In this document: piece after piece, positions 16,201 through 18,534 of the stretch
Layout of the letters: every line of letters begins with the position of its first letter
How positions within the stretch are numbered: the stretch's first letter is position 1
Source of the DNA: an uncultured Fusobacterium sp.
Lineage (GTDB): Bacteria; Fusobacteriota; Fusobacteriia; Fusobacteriales; Fusobacteriaceae
Assembly: GCA_900545035.1 (NCBI GenBank)
Contig: UQXM01000020.1
Location: 1-18,534, forward strand
DNA: 18,534 bases
Reading direction: 5' to 3'
The notes under the pieces: model-generated
What the model was told of the DNA's origin: nothing
Databases searched by the model: none
What the model saw: only the letters and a program-made list of their open reading frames with translations
Translations under genes and position numbers: made by a program

Positions 16201-16569
16201 TATGATACGGGAGATATTGTTGATGTTGATGAAAATGGTTTTGTTACTATTTTGGGAAGAGCAAAAAGATTTGCAAAAATCGGCGGAGAAATGGTATCTC
16301 TTACAGCAGTGGAAAATGTTATAAACAATTATTTAAATGAAATTCCAAGTGCTGTCGTTTCTGTTCCCGATGAAAAAAAAGGAGAACAGCTTATACTTGT
16401 TACCGAAAAAGAAAATCTTGATTTAAAAAATATGCTTGAATATTTTAAAGAGAAACAATACAGTGAACTGTGGGTTCCTAAAAAAGTAATTTACACAGAA
16501 GCTCTTCCTCTTCTCGGAACAGGAAAAATTGATTATGTAAAAATAAAAGAAATTGCTTTAAATTCTTAA
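13213..16569 (+). CDS. aas: LplT-PlsC-Aas fusion: lysophospholipid transporter / acyltransferase / acyl-ACP synthetase
   Basis: The 1118-residue protein combines lysophospholipid import and repair. Residues about 1-415 are an MFS transporter of LplT type (FLPLFVTQFFGAFNDNLLK at the start, about 12 spans). Residues about 430-612 are a PlsC acyltransferase with the HX4D motif (H452 to D457) and FPEGR (519-523). Residues about 620-1118 are an AMP-forming ligase with FTSGSEGVPK (788-797), YGVTEASP (927-934), YDTGDI (997-1002), the Aas-typical GRAKRFAKIGGEMVS (1015-1029) and the C-terminal lysine in GTGK (K1105). In E. coli LplT and Aas are separate; together they bring lysophospholipid inward and reacylate it, and fused forms occur in several phyla. 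Start ATG 13213 follows AAGGAGG; the upstream ATG at 13165 is rejected. It has its own promoter and terminator. All key residues are present, so it should be active. Confidence 0.93.
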   Translation: MLLKSKRFLPLFVTQFFGAFNDNLLKTAIITFVTYNMVLSRTQEGIILNFISILFILPFFLVSASAGQTADKYERNKIAKFLKIIEFALMLLAAGAVYFNFYYFLIFILFLMSVQSAFFGPIKYSVLPQHLKEHELIEGNAYIDGATFFSILAGTILGTQISSPLMIAGVLVLCSFIGMIASFFIPSAPAPRPDLKINYNIFKDIKLTLKKISEMKSIYITILGLSWFWALGAVILTLLYPMCSDVLGLSQNAVAVFMLIFSVGMAAGSLVCSKIMRGIVHPTFVPVSSLGIAFTAFLLHIFTKSYISPAVPMHTVPFFSSPDGIKIGVVLFFMAFFGGMYIVPLNAFLQSRAPRKYLATIIAGNNIMNAFGIVFLSAVVLGMFKLGLQIQTIFLTLSIISLCVSVYILTIIPDALPRSLAQSLLALIFKVEVNGLENYEKAGKKVLLVANHTSLLDGLLVASFMPEKLVFAINTNIAKKWWVKIFTSVVKIYPMDPTNPLALKQLITELKNNQKCIIFPEGRITVTGSLMKVYEGAGVVAVNAGANILPIRIDGAQYSKFSYLKNKFKTKMFPRIKITILPPTKIVLDEKDKGGEKRRKIGDQLYNIMTSMIFKSSPVDVNIFKSLLDAEKLHGSKHYIAEDIARQPINYKNFLIKSYVIGEAVKDNFPEKNIGLMLPNSVINALVFFGLQFAEKVPAMINFTQGKSQILSCVKTAEISTVITAKKMVVMLKMQNLIKALEEAGINIVYLEDFQKKIGIFTKLSGFTDFIIRAVPRTLPADPCTILFTSGSEGVPKAVMLSHKNLQANRFQIASFFSFNTRDILFNALPMFHSFGLGIGTVMPILSGIKVFFYPSPVHYKIVPELVYDSNSTILCGTDTFFNGYAKQANPYDFYNVKYAIVGAEKLKDSTYYQWMEKFGVRVLEGYGVTEASPVISVNTPMYQKRGTVGRFLPDIEYKLENVPGIEKGGRLWIKGKNIMMGYLKDGKITGIDNGWYDTGDIVDVDENGFVTILGRAKRFAKIGGEMVSLTAVENVINNYLNEIPSAVVSVPDEKKGEQLILVTEKENLDLKNMLEYFKEKQYSELWVPKKVIYTEALPLLGTGKIDYVKIKEIALNS

Positions 16570-16573
16570 ATAC

Positions 16574-16612
16574 AAAAAACGGGAGCAGAATATTTACTGC
16601 CCCCGTTTTTTT
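16574..16612. terminator. Bidirectional terminator
   Basis: ACGGGAGCAG (16579-16588) pairs with CTGCCCCCGT (16597-16606) with one mismatch and an eight-base loop. It is flanked by an A-run (16574-16579) and a T-run (16606-16612), so it can end transcription of the aas-type gene (plus) and of the ABC transporter operon (minus, ends 16625). Confidence 0.85.
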
Positions 16613-16624
16613 ATGGAAGATTTA

Positions 16625-17362
16625 TTAGTTAAAATGTTTTTCAATCAATTTTCCAAAAGTTCCGTCTGCTTTTATTTTATCTATTGCAGTGTTTATCTCT
16701 TTTAGAAGTTCGGCATCTTTTTTCTTAACAGCTATTGCATAATCCTCTGCTTCCCCTTTTCCCTCTGCAAGAACAAGCCCGCTGTTTTTAGCCACATAAT
16801 TATTAGCTGTTTCAGAATCAAGAACAACTGCATCAACTTTTCCGTTTTGAAGAGCCATGATTCCTGCATAAGCTGCATTAAATCTTTCAACCTGAACTTC
16901 AGGCATTTCACTTACAACAACATCTCCTGTAAATCCAAGCATAACAGCAACTTTTTTGCCTTTTAAATCAGCAAAATCTTTTATTCCTTTTGTATCTCCT
17001 TCTTTAAGAATTATAACTTGGTTAGCTGAATAATATGGCTGAGAAAAGTTTACAGCTTTTTTTCTCTCTTCTGTTGCAGTCATTCCTGCAATTACCACAT
17101 CAACTTTGTTAGTTTGCAGAGCAGGAAGAAGCCCGTCAAAACTCATATCTTTTACAACAACTTCTCTTCCCATTTCAGCAGCTATGGCATTGATAAAATC
17201 AATATCAAATCCCACAACTTCGCTTCCCTCTAAATATTCAAAAGGAGGAAATTCTGCATTTGTTCCCACATAAAGTTTTTCTTTCTTTTCAGCTCCGTTT
17301 GCAGAAAAACCAAAAGACAGCATTAAAATTAAAACAGCAAACAATTTCATAATTTTTTTCAT
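16625..17362 (-). CDS. Polar amino acid ABC transporter substrate-binding protein
   Basis: The 245-residue protein has a signal peptide (MKKIMKLFAVLILMLSFGFSANGA, cleavage near 20-24) without a lipobox cysteine, so it is a soluble periplasmic receptor. The mature part is a family 3 solute-binding protein: YVGTNAEFPPFEY (31-43) and GFDIDFINAIA (51-61) near the start, then MTATEERKKAVNFSQPYY (94-111), in which R100 fits the carboxylate-binding arginine, and VDAVVLDS (176-183), in which D182 fits the amino-group-binding aspartate. The ligand is a polar or charged amino acid; which one is not readable. Start: ATG 17362 has GGAGGGTGG upstream; a TTG at 17377 would consume the ribosome binding site. 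It follows the ATPase gene by 22 bases. Confidence 0.93.
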   Translation of the reverse strand: MKKIMKLFAVLILMLSFGFSANGAEKKEKLYVGTNAEFPPFEYLEGSEVVGFDIDFINAIAAEMGREVVVKDMSFDGLLPALQTNKVDVVIAGMTATEERKKAVNFSQPYYSANQVIILKEGDTKGIKDFADLKGKKVAVMLGFTGDVVVSEMPEVQVERFNAAYAGIMALQNGKVDAVVLDSETANNYVAKNSGLVLAEGKGEAEDYAIAVKKKDAELLKEINTAIDKIKADGTFGKLIEKHFN

Positions 17363-17384
17363 TTTACCACCCTCCAAAATATAA

Positions 17385-18113
17385 TTAACGGTTTAAAACC
17401 TTGTTTAAAAACTCTTTTGTTCTTTCGTGCTGAGGATTGTTGAACAATTCTTCAGGAGTTGTGTCCTCCAAAATTGTTCCTCTGTCCATAAAGAATACTC
17501 TGTCGGCAACATTTTTAGCAAATCCCATTTCGTGAGTAACAATTATCATTGTCATTCCCTCATCAGCCAAATCTTTCATAACATCAAGAACTTCTTTTAT
17601 CATTTCAGGGTCAAGTGCTGATGTAGGCTCATCAAAAAGAATTACTTTCGGATCCATAGCAAGAGCTCTTGCTATTGCAATTCTTTGTTTTTGTCCTCCT
17701 GAAAGCTGGTTTGGATAAGCAGAAGCTTTTTCTTTCAGCCCTACTTTTTCAAGAAGCATAACAGCTTTTGCTTCTATCTCATCTTTTTTTGCATTTTTTA
17801 CTTTCATCGGTGCAAGAGTAAGATTTTCCAAAACAGTTTTGTGAGGGAAAAGATTGAAGTGCTGAAATACCATTCCCACATCTCTTCTTATAATATTGAT
17901 ATCTGTTTTGTCGTCCATCAGATTTTTTCCTTCAATATATATTGCTCCCTTTGTAGGCTCTTCCAAAAGATTAAGACATCTTAAAAAAGTAGATTTTCCG
18001 CTTCCCGAAGGACCGATGATTGCTATAACTTCACCTTTTTTGATTGTTGTTGATATATCTTTTAAAACTTCCAACTGTCCGAAATTTTTATATAAATGCT
18101 CTACTCTAATCAC
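17385..18113 (-). CDS. Polar amino acid ABC transporter ATP-binding protein (GlnQ type)
   Basis: The 242-residue protein carries all ABC ATPase motifs: Walker A GPSGSGKST (34-42), Q-loop Q84 in VFQHFNLFPH, signature LSGGQ (137-141), Walker B VILFDEP (157-163), D-loop SALD, and H-loop H194. Length and the FNLFPHKTVLEN wording are typical of the polar amino acid (GlnQ/HisP/ArtP) group. It energises uptake by the adjacent permease and binding protein. The start is GTG at 18113, overlapping the permease stop by 8 bases, with AGGGGA about 9 bases upstream inside the permease gene, so expression is coupled. gln-type naming would over-specify the substrate. Confidence 0.94.
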   Translation of the reverse strand: MIRVEHLYKNFGQLEVLKDISTTIKKGEVIAIIGPSGSGKSTFLRCLNLLEEPTKGAIYIEGKNLMDDKTDINIIRRDVGMVFQHFNLFPHKTVLENLTLAPMKVKNAKKDEIEAKAVMLLEKVGLKEKASAYPNQLSGGQKQRIAIARALAMDPKVILFDEPTSALDPEMIKEVLDVMKDLADEGMTMIIVTHEMGFAKNVADRVFFMDRGTILEDTTPEELFNNPQHERTKEFLNKVLNR

Positions 18114-18486
18114 TTACTTTCATCCCCTTTTCTACGCTTCTCATAAATTTAGTAAACACTCCTGTCATAATAAGGTATATGATACCTACTGCAAGAAGAG
18201 GCTCAACTCCTCTGTATGTCTGGCTTGTAATAATATTTGCAGAACGAAGAAGGTCAACTCCTCCGATAAATCCTACAATTGATGTTTCTTTTAATAATGT
18301 AATAAATTCACTTACAAGTGCAGGAAGAATTTTTTTAACAGCCTGAGGAATTATTACCTCTTTCATTGCTGTTCCGTACGGCATTCCCAAAGCTCTTGCC
18401 GCTTCCATCTGCCCTTTATCCAGGCCTTCAATTCCCGCTCTTATAATTTCAGAAACATATGCTCCGGAGTTAATTCCGAATGAAAG
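18106..18486 (-). CDS. Polar amino acid ABC transporter permease, partial (5' end lost)
   Basis: The frame encodes the C-terminal half of a GlnP/HisM-type inner-membrane permease: FGINSGAYVSEIIRAGIEG, D-K-G-Q, then the EAA loop (EAARALGMPYG and IIPQAVKKILPAL), which contacts the ATPase, then the last spans and MRSVEKGMKVSD. The first Met in frame (18408) is internal to a conserved motif and not a start. Upstream of about 18486 the expected membrane sequence is replaced by unrelated residues and an in-frame TAG at 18508-18510. Normal family members are about 215-230 residues, so roughly the first 90-100 are missing. Probably an edge chimera; a true frameshifted or truncated gene is the alternative. 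Confidence 0.85.
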   Translation of the reverse strand, partial: LSFGINSGAYVSEIIRAGIEGLDKGQMEAARALGMPYGTAMKEVIIPQAVKKILPALVSEFITLLKETSIVGFIGGVDLLRSANIITSQTYRGVEPLLAVGIIYLIMTGVFTKFMRSVEKGMKVSD

Positions 18487-18534
18487 CTGAGTTTCGTAAA
18501 AAACGTGCTAACAGACATAAGAATAAATAGGAAT
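18487..18534. other. Foreign-looking right-edge sequence
   Basis: The permease coding pattern ends abruptly here. On the plus strand a frame reads AEFRKKRANRHKNK and then a TAG stop, with CGT arginine codons that are rare elsewhere in the window. It looks like the basic C-terminal tail of an unrelated protein, which I cannot identify. Together with the rpoC fragment at the left edge it suggests chimeric contig ends. The exact junction is uncertain by about 6 bases. Confidence 0.45.

Overview
This AT-rich window (lysine AAA, isoleucine ATA/ATT and arginine AGA codons dominate, with strong GGAG-type ribosome binding sites) reads like a chromosomal segment of a Fusobacterium-like bacterium. The support is composition, a long LplT-PlsC-Aas fusion protein, a polar amino acid ABC transporter, and a large set of MORN_2 (YwqK-type) repeat proteins, a family known to be expanded in fusobacteria. 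Species cannot be determined from this alone.

Layout. Positions 1-54 encode a piece of RNA polymerase beta' subunit with foreign composition, joined in frame to the body of a MORN_2 protein (to 897). A polytopic membrane protein follows on the same strand (928-2331). A bidirectional terminator near 2335-2390 separates this pair from a convergent nine-gene minus-strand operon running from about 12372 down to 2397. That operon mixes five MORN_2 repeat proteins, three small multi-span membrane proteins and one membrane protein with a PH-like domain and no repeats. Its promoter can be read at 12455-12483. A divergent promoter (12564-12592) drives two tiny, overlapping membrane-protein genes (12647-12963) that end at a clear hairpin terminator. 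Next comes a decayed fragment of one of the operon's membrane-protein genes (13035-13103). The rest is ordinary metabolism: a 1118-residue lysophospholipid transporter/acyltransferase/acyl-ACP synthetase (13213-16569), a shared bidirectional terminator (about 16579-16612), and a minus-strand amino acid ABC transporter (binding protein, ATPase, partial permease, 16625 to the right edge).

How the genes may work together. In all five MORN_2 proteins of the operon the repeats are predicted to lie outside the cytoplasmic membrane: three have an N-terminal membrane anchor, one a cleavable signal peptide, and one is placed by a three-span topology behind a cytoplasmic PH-like domain. Each sits next to a small membrane protein or another repeat protein, with gaps of 10-51 bases or a 4-base overlap. 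This suggests an envelope-located, multi-component repeat-protein system of unknown function; that is inference. No toxin gene is visible beside these genes, so the automatic family label 'YwqK antitoxin' is not supported by context.

Data caution. Both window edges look chimeric: about 54 bases of rpoC-like sequence on the left, and about 45-50 bases on the right that break the permease gene with an in-frame stop.
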